From positions 1,488,001-1,552,000 of the forward strand of contig CAWGQE010000003.1 in NCBI GenBank assembly GCA_963824705.1: a stretch of DNA of 64,000 bases, in the 5' to 3' direction. A model generated the notes under the pieces. That model saw nothing but the letters and a program-made list of their open reading frames with translations. It was not told where the DNA came from and ran no database searches. Each line of letters opens with the position of its first letter. The stretch's first letter is position 1. The position numbers and the translations under genes were made by a program. The stretch comes from VRUE01 sp963824705 (GTDB taxonomy: Bacteria; Actinomycetota; Thermoleophilia; Solirubrobacterales; 70-9). Below, in pieces: positions 16,732-25,460 of this stretch.

Positions 16732-18264
16732 TTATGCGGCGACGGGCTCCGCAACTTCGGGCTCTTCTTGAGATTGGATGAAGTCTCGGGGGTGGATCAG
16801 GGCGAAGCCGAGAATCGCGCCGGCGAAGGAGAGGATCGCGCCGATCAGGAGGATCTCGTTGAAGCCGCTGACGAAGGCCACCTTGGCCGCGTGCACGACC
16901 TCCGGGCGCTGAGCGGGAGTGGCGATCCCCGCGGCCGCGCGCGATCCTCCGGAGGAGACGGCTTCGGCGAGCCCCGGCGGGGCGCCCGGCAGCAAGCTGG
17001 AGAGCTTCGAAGCGACCTGGGACTGGAACACCGCGCCGAGCGAGGCGACGCCGGTGGCGATCCCGACCTGGCGGAAGGTGGTGTTGATCCCCGAGCCCAT
17101 TCCCGCTTTGGCCGGGGGGACGACGGCGATCGCGACCTGGCCGATGCTGGGGTTGGTGAGGCCGATCCCGACCCCGGCAATCAGAAAGCCGGGAGTCAAC
17201 GCCGAGATACCCGAGCCGGCATCAAGGCCGTGCATCCAGAGCAGGCCGAGGCCGACCGACCCGAGGCCGACTCCGACGAGGAAGCGGATCGGTATCCGCT
17301 GGGAGAGCTTGCCGGAGATCGGGGCGACGACGAAGCCGAGCACCGTCAGCGGCAGAAAGTGCAGCCCGGTCTCCAGCGGCGAGAAGTCGAGCACGCCCTG
17401 CATGTAGATGGTCAGGTAGAGGAACATCGCGAACATCCCCGCCGAGAGGCCGAAAGCGACGGCGGAGATCCCGTTGAAGGCGGGCTTGCGAAAGAGGCTG
17501 AGATCGAGCATCGGGTGGCTGCTGCGTGCCTCGATCGCGAGGAAGGCGAGCAGCAGCGCCGCAGAGCCGGCCAGACAGGCGACGATCGTCGTGCTGCCCC
17601 AACCTTCGGGGTTGCCGCGAATCAGGCCGAAGATGAGCAGGAAGAGGCCGCCGGAGAAGGTCGCCAGGCCGGGCAGGTCGATCCGCTGCGGGTCTTGCGC
17701 GGCGACGTTGGCGAGCCGGAGCTCGGTCAGCGCGATGGCGGCGATGCCGATCGGGATGTTGACGAAGAAGATCCACTCCCAGCCGAGGTGCTCGGTGATC
17801 AGGCCACCGACGAGCGGTCCTATCGCGACGGCGCCGCCGACCGTCGCGCCCCAGATGCCGAACGCGGTCGCCCGGTCTTTGCCGTGGAACTCCTGGCCGA
17901 TCAGGGCCAGCGAGGTGGCGAACATCGCCGCGCCGCCGATTCCCTGCAGGCCGCGCGCCAGGTTGAGCAGGGTCGGGTCGCCGGCGATGCCGCAGAGGAA
18001 CGAGGCGAAGGTGAAGAGGCCGAGGCCGAGCGAGAAGACGCGGCGCCGGCCCAGCCGGTCGCCGAGCGATCCCGCCGTGAGCAGGAAGGCGGCGAGCATC
18101 AGCGAGTAGGCATCGACCACCCACTGCAAGCTGGAGAGGCTGGCGTTGAGGTCGCGCTGGATATCGGGCAGGGCGACGTTGACGACCGTGATGTCCAGCA
18201 GCAGCATGAACGTCGCGATCGAGCTGAGGACGAGGGTCCACCATTTGCGCTCCATCGCCAACAC
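16732..18264 (-). CDS. MFS drug exporter, DHA2 (14-TM) family
   Basis: A 510-residue integral membrane protein with about 14 hydrophobic helices, typical of EmrB/QacA-type proton-coupled multidrug antiporters. Family signatures are LDITVVNVALPDIQ in TM1, the motif-A-like loop GSLGDRLGRRRVF, and motif C in TM5 (AIGPLVGGLITEHLGWEWIF). Substrate unknown. It sits between nadK and recN, which are adjacent in mycobacteria, so it is an addition to the conserved cluster. The start ATG lies 29 bp downstream of the nadK stop. Confidence 0.9.
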   Translation of the reverse strand: MLAMERKWWTLVLSSIATFMLLLDITVVNVALPDIQRDLNASLSSLQWVVDAYSLMLAAFLLTAGSLGDRLGRRRVFSLGLGLFTFASFLCGIAGDPTLLNLARGLQGIGGAAMFATSLALIGQEFHGKDRATAFGIWGATVGGAVAIGPLVGGLITEHLGWEWIFFVNIPIGIAAIALTELRLANVAAQDPQRIDLPGLATFSGGLFLLIFGLIRGNPEGWGSTTIVACLAGSAALLLAFLAIEARSSHPMLDLSLFRKPAFNGISAVAFGLSAGMFAMFLYLTIYMQGVLDFSPLETGLHFLPLTVLGFVVAPISGKLSQRIPIRFLVGVGLGSVGLGLLWMHGLDAGSGISALTPGFLIAGVGIGLTNPSIGQVAIAVVPPAKAGMGSGINTTFRQVGIATGVASLGAVFQSQVASKLSSLLPGAPPGLAEAVSSGGSRAAAGIATPAQRPEVVHAAKVAFVSGFNEILLIGAILSFAGAILGFALIHPRDFIQSQEEPEVAEPVAA

Positions 18265-18293
18265 CCTAGTAAGCCGAGTTCCTCGGCTCGGAC

Positions 18294-19145
18294 TCAGACT
18301 GCGAGGTGACCGAACTTCTCGCGTATGCGCTGGTAGAAGCTCGTCCCCGGCAGTTGGGCGAGCCGCCCGGCGCCGTCGGCAAAGCTCACCTCGAGCGCCG
18401 CCCCAGACTCGAGCATCCCGGCGTGTTCGCCATCGATCGCGACGTCGACTGGCTCGCGCCCGCTTGCGTTGCCGACATGCAGGACGTCGCCGGGAGCAAC
18501 CACGAGGGCGCGCGCGGTCAGCGAGTGCGGGGCGACGTAGGAGACCACATAGCCCTTGACCCCCCAGGCGAGGATCGGGCCTTGGTTGGCAAGGTTGTAG
18601 CCGGTCGATCCGACCGGCGTCGCGGCGACGAGGCCATCGCAGCGGACATGACCGACCTCCTCGTCGGCGATCTTGTAGCTCAGCTCGGCGACCCGCTCGT
18701 GCGGGCGGCGGATGAAGCTGACGTCGTTGAGGGCCACCCGCGACGCACCGTCCACCTCGATCTCGAGTCCGGGAAGGTCGACGGTCTCTATCTCGCTGGC
18801 GAAAGCCCGCCGCATCCCATCCCCCGCCTCGTCGCGCTCAACCGCAGCGAGGAAGCCGACGGTGCCGAAGTTGACCCCGAACACCGGCACGCCGCTGCGG
18901 GCGAAGTGGCGCAGCGCGTAGAGGATCGAGCCGTCGCCGCCGAGCACCAGACAGAGGTCGGCCTGGCGGGGAAGCTCCTCGACGGTTTCGATGTGATCGG
19001 CGGCGTCGCCGTGCTTGGCGAGCTCCTCGGCGGTCGCGACCAGCCGCCAGCCGGCCTCCTCGGCGGCGGAGATCGCAAGCGTCACCGCGTCGGTGGTCGC
19101 CGGGGGATGGCCGTGGGTGATCAGGGCGGCAACCCGGTCGCTCAC
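18294..19145 (-). CDS. nadK: NAD kinase
   Basis: A 283-residue ATP-NAD kinase that makes NADP from NAD. The GGDGS motif (LVLGGDGSILYALR, residues about 67-79) and the second conserved segment TPVGSTGYNLANQGPIL are intact. I chose the GTG at 19145 because it overlaps the tlyA stop by 4 bp (GTGA) and begins right before the first beta strand (DRVAALITHG). This matches the tlyA-nadK(ppnK)-recN order of other actinobacteria. Confidence 0.95.
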   Translation of the reverse strand: MSDRVAALITHGHPPATTDAVTLAISAAEEAGWRLVATAEELAKHGDAADHIETVEELPRQADLCLVLGGDGSILYALRHFARSGVPVFGVNFGTVGFLAAVERDEAGDGMRRAFASEIETVDLPGLEIEVDGASRVALNDVSFIRRPHERVAELSYKIADEEVGHVRCDGLVAATPVGSTGYNLANQGPILAWGVKGYVVSYVAPHSLTARALVVAPGDVLHVGNASGREPVDVAIDGEHAGMLESGAALEVSFADGAGRLAQLPGTSFYQRIREKFGHLAV

Positions 19146-19936
19146 GGGTCGACCTCGCGGATGGCGCCCGGGAGGTCGGCGAGCGACTCCCCTTCGCCCC
19201 CGCACCATACGAAGGTCTCACGATTGCCCTTGGGACCGGGCAGGCCGGAAGAGGCGACACCACGCACCGGCAGCCCCAGCTCGCCCGCGGCCGCGGCCAC
19301 CGAGAGAACCGCCTCGTGACGGTCGGCCGCGTCGCGCACGACGCCCTTCTGGACCCGCGCCCGGCCCAGCTCGAACTGGGGCTTGACCATGGCCAGGACC
19401 TCGCCGCCGGGCGCCAGGCAGTCGGCGACCGCCGGCAGCACCTTGGTCAGCGAGATGAAGGAGACGTCGACGGTGGCCAGATCCGGCCTGAAGGGCAGGT
19501 CGTCGGGGGAAAGCGCGCGGGCGTTGAGCCGCTCGATCACGGTCACGCGGGGATCCTCGCGCATGCGCAGGTCGATCTGGCCATAGGCAACGTCGAGAGC
19601 GGCCACGCGCGCGGCGCCACGCTGCAGGAGGCAGTCGGTGAAGCCACCGGTCGAGGCGCCCGTATCGAGGCAATCGCGGCCGGCGACGGCGACGCCGAGC
19701 GCCTCGATCGCGTTGTCAAGCTTGATCCCGCCGCGGGAGACGAAGCGCGGGCCCTGCTCGAGGCGGAAATCGGCCTCGGGGTCGACCAACTGGCTGGGCC
19801 GAAGCGCTACGGGCCCGTCCTGGCCCACACGGACCTCGCCGGCGCGGACCGCGCCCGCCGCTGCTGAGCGCGACGGAAACAGGCCTCGCTCCGCCAATAC
19901 CGCGTCTATTCGTGCTTTGGAGCCGGTCTTCGCCAC
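19142..19936 (-). CDS. tlyA: TlyA family rRNA (cytidine-2'-O)-methyltransferase
   Basis: An S4 RNA-binding domain (KARIDAVLAERGLFPSR, first 60 residues) is followed by an FtsJ-like SAM methyltransferase with DTGASTGGFTDCLLQRG and MVKPQFELGR. In mycobacteria TlyA 2'-O-methylates 16S and 23S rRNA and determines capreomycin susceptibility; it was formerly called hemolysin A. The start is uncertain. GTG at 19936 gives VAKTGSKARID, which fits TlyA N-termini; a TTG at 19966 would add ten residues. Neither has a clear ribosome site. Confidence 0.92.
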   Translation of the reverse strand: MAKTGSKARIDAVLAERGLFPSRSAAAGAVRAGEVRVGQDGPVALRPSQLVDPEADFRLEQGPRFVSRGGIKLDNAIEALGVAVAGRDCLDTGASTGGFTDCLLQRGAARVAALDVAYGQIDLRMREDPRVTVIERLNARALSPDDLPFRPDLATVDVSFISLTKVLPAVADCLAPGGEVLAMVKPQFELGRARVQKGVVRDAADRHEAVLSVAAAAGELGLPVRGVASSGLPGPKGNRETFVWCGGEGESLADLPGAIREVDP

Positions 19937-20241
19937 GCAGGAACGGTACAGCCGTCCATCTGGCAATCCATAAGAAGCCCTTGCCAGATGTTTAGCGACA
20001 CCTTAGAATTGGGTAGAACAATCGCCTCAGGCGGGCTCAGATGCGTGCCAAAGCCCTCTGTGACTCGCCTCACACACAAATCGCACGTATGTTCGTATCT
20101 TGATTCAAGGATTCGCGAGAGAGGATCGATAAAGGGCAAACAAGAACTTCCTGGTTGAGCCTGGCGTCGCTCATATGGCAGTTGACTCCCATCAACTCCC
20201 GCCGCGACACATATAGGGCTCTCCTACCTCCCACGGATCCA
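19937..20241. other. Non-coding spacer upstream of tlyA
   Basis: Nothing here codes convincingly. The base composition is clearly lower in GC than the neighbours. A short inverted repeat (GTTGA / TCAAC) lies around 20,176-20,191. The tlyA promoter should be here on the minus strand, but I could not pick -35/-10 boxes with confidence. Confidence 0.4.
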
Positions 20242-20289
20242 CATATATAGAGATACATATCTCTCCTCCCTGTAGTAACCCCAGAAACG
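20242..20289 (+). repeat. 48-nt intergenic element, copy 1
   Basis: It matches 25855-25902 without gaps at 40 of 48 positions. The shared core includes AGAGATAC and a 3' block CTGTAGTAACCCCAGAAAC identical in both copies. Within this copy AGAGAT ACAT ATCTCT can form a 6-bp hairpin. Its 3' end runs into the stem of the terminator at 20285-20313. The strand is not certain; the plus strand is favoured because a terminator follows directly. It is a candidate small RNA or conserved regulatory element. Confidence 0.6.
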
Positions 20290-20313
20290 CCCCGCCTCCC
20301 CGGTGGGGCGTTT
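20285..20313. terminator. Bidirectional intrinsic terminator
   Basis: The arm AAACGCCCCGCC (20285-20296) pairs with GGTGGGGCGTTT (20302-20313) over 12 bp (one G-U) with a TCCCC loop. On the plus strand it is followed by TCTGTT, and on the minus strand by TTTCTGG. It can end the GNAT gene (minus) and any plus-strand transcript that includes the 48-nt element. Confidence 0.8.
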
Positions 20314-20329
20314 TCTGTTGGGCTGAGAG

Positions 20330-20758
20330 CTAGAGATTTCGGACCCGGCGGCCGATCTCGGGGTCCGGTGGATAGCCGGCGGACTCCCAGAATGCGCCGG
20401 CTGCGTCGTCATCGAAGGCAACCAGGGCGGTTATCCGGCGGGCGCCGCATCGGCGCAGGTGCTCCTCTCCCCCGCGCGTCAACGCGATCCCGATGCCCTC
20501 CCGCCGATACCCCTCGCGAACGGCGAGCCGATACATGTTCCCTCGCCAGCCATCCCAGCCGGCGATCAGGGCACCGACGATCTCACCGCCACGCTCGGCG
20601 ACCAGAAGGGCCGCCGGAGAGTCGGTGATCAGGCGCTCGACGTCCTCCAAGCGATCTGCCGTGCTTGCGTGCCCGCTTCGCGCTTCAGCCCACAGCTCCA
20701 AAACTGCGCTCGCGTCCTGTGTCCGGCACAGCCGAACGGTGGTTTCCTCGCGACTCAA
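20330..20758 (-). CDS. GNAT-family N-acetyltransferase
   Basis: A 142-residue single-domain GNAT enzyme. The acetyl-CoA-binding motif A is seen as MYRLAVREGYRREGIGIALTRGGEEHL (the R/Q-x-x-G-x-G/A loop reads RREGIG). The beta strand with AFDDDAAGAFWESAGY is typical of motif B. The acceptor is unknown. The best start is a TTG at 20758 with GAGG close upstream; no better in-frame start exists. It stands alone between two hairpins. Confidence 0.85.
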   Translation of the reverse strand: MSREETTVRLCRTQDASAVLELWAEARSGHASTADRLEDVERLITDSPAALLVAERGGEIVGALIAGWDGWRGNMYRLAVREGYRREGIGIALTRGGEEHLRRCGARRITALVAFDDDAAGAFWESAGYPPDPEIGRRVRNL

Positions 20759-20776
20759 GGCCTCAGTATGACAACG

Positions 20777-20814
20777 CGGCCCCGCTCGCCGGTGCTTGCC
20801 GGCGAGCGGGGCCG
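20777..20814. terminator. Perfect 16-bp hairpin after the small secreted protein gene
   Basis: The arm 20777-20792 is fully complementary to 20799-20814 around the loop TGCTTG. It lies 33 bp beyond the stop of the secreted-protein gene (minus strand) and 18 bp before the GNAT start, so it most likely ends that transcript. Confidence 0.7.
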
Positions 20815-20847
20815 GACGAAACCGGATCAGCCGATTCCGTATGTCCG

Positions 20848-21432
20848 TTATTGGATTCCGTATGTGCCGTTGTTGGTCCCTTCGACTTCGGGCGAACCGG
20901 CGGTACTGAACGTCTGTTCTGATTTTTCGTTCGTGATTTTCCCGGCGAACGAGAGCACAGACATTTCTTTGATGTTCGGTTCAAGTTTGACTGTCATGCT
21001 CGCGATCGTCTTGTCGAGTTCTGGTTCTTTGCATTCGGCGCCTTTGAAGCTGTGCTTGATGCGCCAATTTGTGACCGTCAGATCTTCCGCGTTGACGTCG
21101 ACCGTCCAGGGCAGGCTTTTTCCTTCGCCGACGTTCAGTTCGCATTTTGTCGTTTTGAAGGAGCCGAAGCTGCCTTCGCATTTTTTGACTTTGAATTCGG
21201 TGATGCTCGCGGTCGTCCCACCTGAGGTGGTCATCTTGGCGTGGATTTCGCAGTCCATGCCATTGCCGGGCGTCGTTTCGAATATTTCGGCGCCGTTCAA
21301 TGTGAATTCGGTGAGTTTGGTGATTTTGGTGCCGTTTTTGTCTTTCCATTCCGCCGCCAGGGCCAGGGCCGGCACAACGAGCACGATCGCGGCAATCACG
21401 CCGACGATAAGCAGCCTTCTATTGCTTTTCAT
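20848..21432 (-). CDS. Secreted protein of unknown function, lower-GC gene
   Basis: A roughly 194-residue protein with an N-terminal signal peptide (MKSNRRLL, a hydrophobic core VGVIAAIVLVVPALA, then cleavage near LALAAEW). The mature part is rich in Lys, Thr and Glu and contains four or five cysteines. I recognise no Pfam-type domain; similar short secreted proteins are, from memory, frequent in Solirubrobacterales. Codon use differs from the neighbours, with many AAA, AAT and ATT codons. The ATG at 21432 is preceded by GGGAG; an alternative ATG lies at 21441. A duplicated C-terminal segment follows the stop codon. Confidence 0.72.
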   Translation of the reverse strand: MKSNRRLLIVGVIAAIVLVVPALALAAEWKDKNGTKITKLTEFTLNGAEIFETTPGNGMDCEIHAKMTTSGGTTASITEFKVKKCEGSFGSFKTTKCELNVGEGKSLPWTVDVNAEDLTVTNWRIKHSFKGAECKEPELDKTIASMTVKLEPNIKEMSVLSFAGKITNEKSEQTFSTAGSPEVEGTNNGTYGIQ

Positions 21433-21508
21433 CTCTCCCATTCCTTTTCTAATGACCGGTCGCCCCTGGCCACTTCGACTGAGGGCGGGTCTTTTAGACA
21501 AGCGGAAG

Positions 21509-21514
21509 ATTATA
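21509..21514 (-). promoter_or_regulatory. Likely -10 box of the secreted-protein gene
   Basis: The minus strand reads TATAAT in an AT-rich stretch about 77 bp upstream of the ATG at 21432. A consensus -35 box is not visible at the expected spacing (17 bp upstream reads GCGCTT), so this rests on the perfect -10 alone. Confidence 0.4.
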
Positions 21515-21556
21515 ATCAGATAAATTAGATAAAGCGCTGGGGGTGGACTCCTGCCC

Positions 21557-21585
21557 GGGCTGACACTCGCCGCGCGCGTCAGCCC
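21557..21585. terminator. Hairpin at the end of the CBM-like protein gene
   Basis: GGGCTGAC (21557-21564) pairs with GTCAGCCC (21578-21585) over 8 bp with a 13-nt loop. The right arm includes the stop codon of the gene ending at 21579, so it forms right at the 3' end of that transcript. Confidence 0.55.
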
Positions 21586-22646
21586 CAGCGGCGGGCGAGT
21601 CTGAATAGGACCGGCACCGACGCGGTCTCCACAACGCCCGAGGTCGGTATGTAGGTGAGCCCCACCCTTACCCGCAACTTGTGCTTCCGCCGCAGAATCG
21701 AGCGCGCGGATGCCGTCGGCCTCAGGTGGAGAGTCACCGTCCTAGCAGTGGCCACCGGAACGGTCACGGCCTCGATTTGGCCACCGACCTTCCCCACCCC
21801 ACTCGCCTTGCCGCGGGCCGGCTCTTTGGCCGCCCTCAGCAGCCCGGATCCGACGACGCTCACCCGCAGGGTCGCGACGCCGCTTCGCCGGTTCACCCTG
21901 GCCTTGCCGAAGCGGAACCCGGCCGGGCCGTGCTTCGACGAAAAGCTGCCCGGCGGCCCACTGGCGATCGAGACCTCATCGACACCGGCGTTGAAGACTT
22001 CCTCGGTCACCGTGTTGGCGATGCGCAGGCGTACCGTCTGGCCGGCGAAAGCGCTGAGATTCACACTGAACTTCGTCGGGGCCATCGTCGGGCGGTCGCC
22101 CAGTTTGGTGGCAAAGACCGTGCGAAGGACATCGCCCGACTCAAGCGATTCGAGTGGCGCTTCCGGTCTCATCACGTCGATTCGGAACTGTTGGTTTTTT
22201 TGGAATTGGCCATTTGGAAGCCGCAGGGCTTCTTCGCCGACAGCAAGCGTGTCGAGGGTCGGAATCGCGATCGGCTTGTAAGAGTCGTAGTACGCGATCA
22301 GACTCAGCTGGTAGTTGCTCCCCGGCGGCAGGGTCACGTCCTGATAGAGAATCAGGGTGTCGGGCTCGACCTCGTCGGTGACGGCGGCGTAGGTCCCTAG
22401 CGGCGGGGGCTGCACGTCCCGACCTTCCCCCTGTTTTTTCCTGTTGACACCGATCGGCGTTTCGGTGCCCTTGTACGCAAACCAGTCGCCGAACGGATTC
22501 GCCTGGTACACGCTCCAGCCACTCAACGTCCCGGACTCGAAATTGCCGTTGACGACGTTCTCCGCCTCGGCGCTGCTCGGCGCCAGCATGGCGATGAGAA
22601 CAATGCCGAGAAGGACCGTCCGTCCGATTTCAGGCAACGACCTCAT
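21579..22646 (-). CDS. Secreted protein with a CBM/jelly-roll-like domain
   Basis: A 355-residue protein with a signal peptide (hydrophobic core VLLGIVLIAMLA, cleavage near SSAEA). The mature N-terminus NVVNGNFESGTLSGWSV is the classic opening of carbohydrate-binding (CBM4/9-like) and other galactose-binding-like beta-sandwich domains. The segment VSIASG near residue 225 would close this domain. The remaining 120 residues are basic and beta-rich. Ligand unknown. It lies 2 bp downstream of the beta-helix protein gene (TGA then GCATG), so the two secreted proteins are translationally coupled. Confidence 0.75.
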   Translation of the reverse strand: MRSLPEIGRTVLLGIVLIAMLAPSSAEAENVVNGNFESGTLSGWSVYQANPFGDWFAYKGTETPIGVNRKKQGEGRDVQPPPLGTYAAVTDEVEPDTLILYQDVTLPPGSNYQLSLIAYYDSYKPIAIPTLDTLAVGEEALRLPNGQFQKNQQFRIDVMRPEAPLESLESGDVLRTVFATKLGDRPTMAPTKFSVNLSAFAGQTVRLRIANTVTEEVFNAGVDEVSIASGPPGSFSSKHGPAGFRFGKARVNRRSGVATLRVSVVGSGLLRAAKEPARGKASGVGKVGGQIEAVTVPVATARTVTLHLRPTASARSILRRKHKLRVRVGLTYIPTSGVVETASVPVLFRLARRWG

Positions 22647-22648
22647 GC

Positions 22649-24955
22649 TCAGCCGGAGATCGAGAATTTCTTCTTCGCGGGGCTCAGGTCGACGTGCCCG
22701 GACGGACCGACCGCGCGCACCCAGAACACGTGCTTGCCGGATGCCAAGCCTGCATATCTCTTCGGTGACCGGCAGATATCGAAAGGCTTGTCGTCGAGCC
22801 TGCAGAGGAAGGTGGAGCCGGCCTGGCTGGCTTCGAAGACGAAACGGGCGCTGTGATGCCGCAACCTTCCTCTCACGATCTTGGTCCGCGGCCGGATCGG
22901 CGCTGCGTTCGGGAATGCGTCCTGCGCTCCGCCTGCGAAGACTCCGCCCGCGCCCCCAGCCGAGCCTTCGGCTTCACTGCCGGTCGTCGCCAGCTCCGAG
23001 GTTTTTCCTTCCAAGGTCTGAGTAGCGGCGACGATCGTTCCCGCCGGGATTTCATCGTCGTAGGTGACGGTCCAGCCGCCGTTGCTGTCGGCAACCGCTT
23101 CGCCGAGGAAGGACTCGAGCTCCCCGGCTGCAGAGGTCTGCTTGCGGAAGACACGCACCGTGGCGCCTTTCTCCGCGCCGCCGCTCGCGCCGGCCTGCGT
23201 CGAGGTCGAGAAGGCAGGTGGTTTGATCCCCCAATTGGGTCCCACTTCGGTTGCGGGAGACTTGGCGACCAGGTCGATGAAGGGGCCACCGTTGCCGGTT
23301 CCACGGTTGCGAGCAACTTCGTTGTTGGTTTTTTCTTCGTTGGAGATCTCGATCGCGGCACTGCCGCTGCCCGCGATGAAGTTTTCGTCTACGGCTGCAT
23401 CACCACCGATGAGGTTTCCATTTACGCCGAATGGAAGTAAGGCGCCTTGGATCCAGATCCCCGGACCACCGGTGCCGAGGACTTGGTTGCCGACGATCTC
23501 GTTGAAGTCGTTTTCGACCAGGATCCCGCTGGCCGTAGATCCGTCGATCCGATTGCCCTCGATCACATTGCCGTAGAAAGCAATTGGCTCGACGGTCTTG
23601 ATCCCGGTCTGAGCACCGGAGATCTGGTTGCCGTGGATCCAGGCTCCCCGGCCTTGCTGGAGGATCGCGCTGCCGCCTTCCATCCTGATCTCGTTGTCGG
23701 CGATCTCCGCTTCGAGCGCCGGGCTCACGAGTTCCCCCGAGTCGACGACGATCCCGTCGTCGGGCGGGTTCAGCGTGCCGGCGCCGGTCGCGTCGGTGCC
23801 AATCAGGTTGCCGCGGATGGCGAGATCGCCCGCTTCCGGACCGGCCAGGACGCCGACGCTGCCACCGTCGATGCGATTGGCGTCGCGCGCGGAGGGCCCT
23901 CCGACGAGCGTGTGCGTCGCTTTGCCGACGTTGATGCCAGCGTCGGCGTTGGGGACCGCCGTGGACCCGTCCGCGTTGACACCGACGTAGTTGCCCAGGA
24001 CCAAGGTCGACGTCGCGGGGCTCTCGCCAGCCTCGCCCTGCAGGTCCACTCCATTCGCAGTCGCGCCGGAGATCACGTTGCAGCCACCGTCGCACTGCGG
24101 GCTCGCGGCGGCGGCGGCGCTGACCCTGGTGCCGATTTCGGTGCCGCTCACTTCGCCCCCTCCCGTCGCGGCGACCTCGATGTCGTCGCCGCCGTTGGGG
24201 CTCGGCGTGATCCCGTCTGGCTCGACGCCAAAGAGGTTGCCGTAGACCTTGACTTCGTTCCCCCCGTGAACGTCGAGCCCGTCGGCCGCGTCGCCGGCGA
24301 AGACGTTCCCGTCCAGTTCGCCTTCCCCGCCGATGAAGCTGCCGTCCGACCCCGATTCGACGAGGACGCCGGTCCCGTTCCCCGGCGACACGCCCCCCAA
24401 CTCCACCCCAAACCAGTTGCCCTGGACCATGGTTTCGGGAGATTCCAGCAGGCTGACGGCGGTCTGTGCCCCGGTTATCGCCAGGCCAGCGATTTTGCTG
24501 CCTTTGGCTTTCGAGACGACCAACGCCGGTTCGTCACTCCGGCCGCGGATGCCGACACAGGGGCCAATAGCACCGGAGCCGGTTTCGCAGGTCCCGTTGA
24601 TGAGCACCGGGACGGTGATGTCCGGCAGTCGGCTGCCCAGGATGATCGTCGACGAGGGCTGGCCATCGAAGACTCTTCCTTCTCCCTTGTCGAATTCGAT
24701 CGAGGTCGATTCCCCCAGGCTGACCCCCTCTTCGATCGCGGCGCGCAGCGTGCATTCTTCTTCTTCTTTTTTCCCTTCTTCCACTTCGGTCTTTTCTTCC
24801 TGGGTCAAGCAACCGATCCCAGACGTGGCGGCGGTCTGATCTCCGATGCTGTTGACCGTGAACGGTTCGGCCCTGGCTGCCGGCGCTACGAGCAGCGCGC
24901 AGGCAAGCGCAACCACGGCAATGGCCCAGACCCAGCCTCGACGCCTCCCAAGCAT
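22649..24955 (-). CDS. Secreted right-handed beta-helix protein with CSLREA-type N-terminus
   Basis: About 768 residues. The signal peptide (WVWAIAVVALACALLVAPAARA) leads into FTVNSIGDQT and CTLRAAIEEG, a CSLREA-like start found on many extracellular proteins. An acidic insert (KTEVEEGKKEEEE) lies between these. About ten beta-helix repeats follow (GNWFGVE, GNVFAGD, NLIGTDATGAGTLNP and similar). A C-terminal Ig-like domain with two Cys (FLCRLD, ICRSP) closes the protein. It probably binds or cleaves polysaccharide at the cell surface; no catalytic residues can be assigned. ATG 24955 chosen over GTG 24970. Confidence 0.82.
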   Translation of the reverse strand: MLGRRRGWVWAIAVVALACALLVAPAARAEPFTVNSIGDQTAATSGIGCLTQEEKTEVEEGKKEEEECTLRAAIEEGVSLGESTSIEFDKGEGRVFDGQPSSTIILGSRLPDITVPVLINGTCETGSGAIGPCVGIRGRSDEPALVVSKAKGSKIAGLAITGAQTAVSLLESPETMVQGNWFGVELGGVSPGNGTGVLVESGSDGSFIGGEGELDGNVFAGDAADGLDVHGGNEVKVYGNLFGVEPDGITPSPNGGDDIEVAATGGGEVSGTEIGTRVSAAAAASPQCDGGCNVISGATANGVDLQGEAGESPATSTLVLGNYVGVNADGSTAVPNADAGINVGKATHTLVGGPSARDANRIDGGSVGVLAGPEAGDLAIRGNLIGTDATGAGTLNPPDDGIVVDSGELVSPALEAEIADNEIRMEGGSAILQQGRGAWIHGNQISGAQTGIKTVEPIAFYGNVIEGNRIDGSTASGILVENDFNEIVGNQVLGTGGPGIWIQGALLPFGVNGNLIGGDAAVDENFIAGSGSAAIEISNEEKTNNEVARNRGTGNGGPFIDLVAKSPATEVGPNWGIKPPAFSTSTQAGASGGAEKGATVRVFRKQTSAAGELESFLGEAVADSNGGWTVTYDDEIPAGTIVAATQTLEGKTSELATTGSEAEGSAGGAGGVFAGGAQDAFPNAAPIRPRTKIVRGRLRHHSARFVFEASQAGSTFLCRLDDKPFDICRSPKRYAGLASGKHVFWVRAVGPSGHVDLSPAKKKFSISG

Positions 24956-25109
24956 CCCGTCGACCTGCACGCCCCGACTCTAGCCGCCGACGACTTGATG
25001 GGCAAGTTTTTTGTTTCAGTTGAGAAGAAGCGACAAATAAACGATAGGATTCCCAATCACCTTCGTCCAATCTCTAGAGTGGTGCCGCAAACTTCAACCG
25101 GAGGTCGCC

Positions 25110-25460
25110 ATGGTTGCCCGTCTTTTCGCTCTGCTCGTCGCCGCGCTTGCCACCGCCCTGCTGTCCACCGCCCTGGCCGCCGGTGCGAGCAACTCGACCA
25201 CGATCGTCGTCAGTCTCAAAAATCCCGCCTTCCATGGGACGCTCAAGTCCGGCAAGAGCGCCTGCTCGACGGGCCGCACGGTCAAGCTCTACCGCGAGAA
25301 GTCGGGGCCGGACAAGCTTTTGGGCACCGACAAGAGCGACGCCAAGACCAAGTGGTCGATCCCGATCGGCAAAGGGCTCATCTCTGGCTCCTACTACGCC
25401 AAGGCGCCCGCCAAGGGCAACTGCAAGCCGGCGAAATCGAAAGTGCTCTCGATCGACTAA
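25110..25460 (+). CDS. Small secreted protein of unknown function
   Basis: A 116-residue protein with a signal peptide (LFALLVAALATALLSTALAAGA) and an excellent ribosome site GGAGGT 6 nt before the ATG. The mature part is Lys/Ser rich with two cysteines (SACSTG and GNCKP) and beta-strand-like motifs such as TVKLYRE and SGSYYAKA. These recall bacterial Ig-like surface domains in which a released peptide or polymer is decorated. No family recognised. The stop codon overlaps the stop of the convergent glutaredoxin-like gene. Confidence 0.8.
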   Translation: MVARLFALLVAALATALLSTALAAGASNSTTIVVSLKNPAFHGTLKSGKSACSTGRTVKLYREKSGPDKLLGTDKSDAKTKWSIPIGKGLISGSYYAKAPAKGNCKPAKSKVLSID

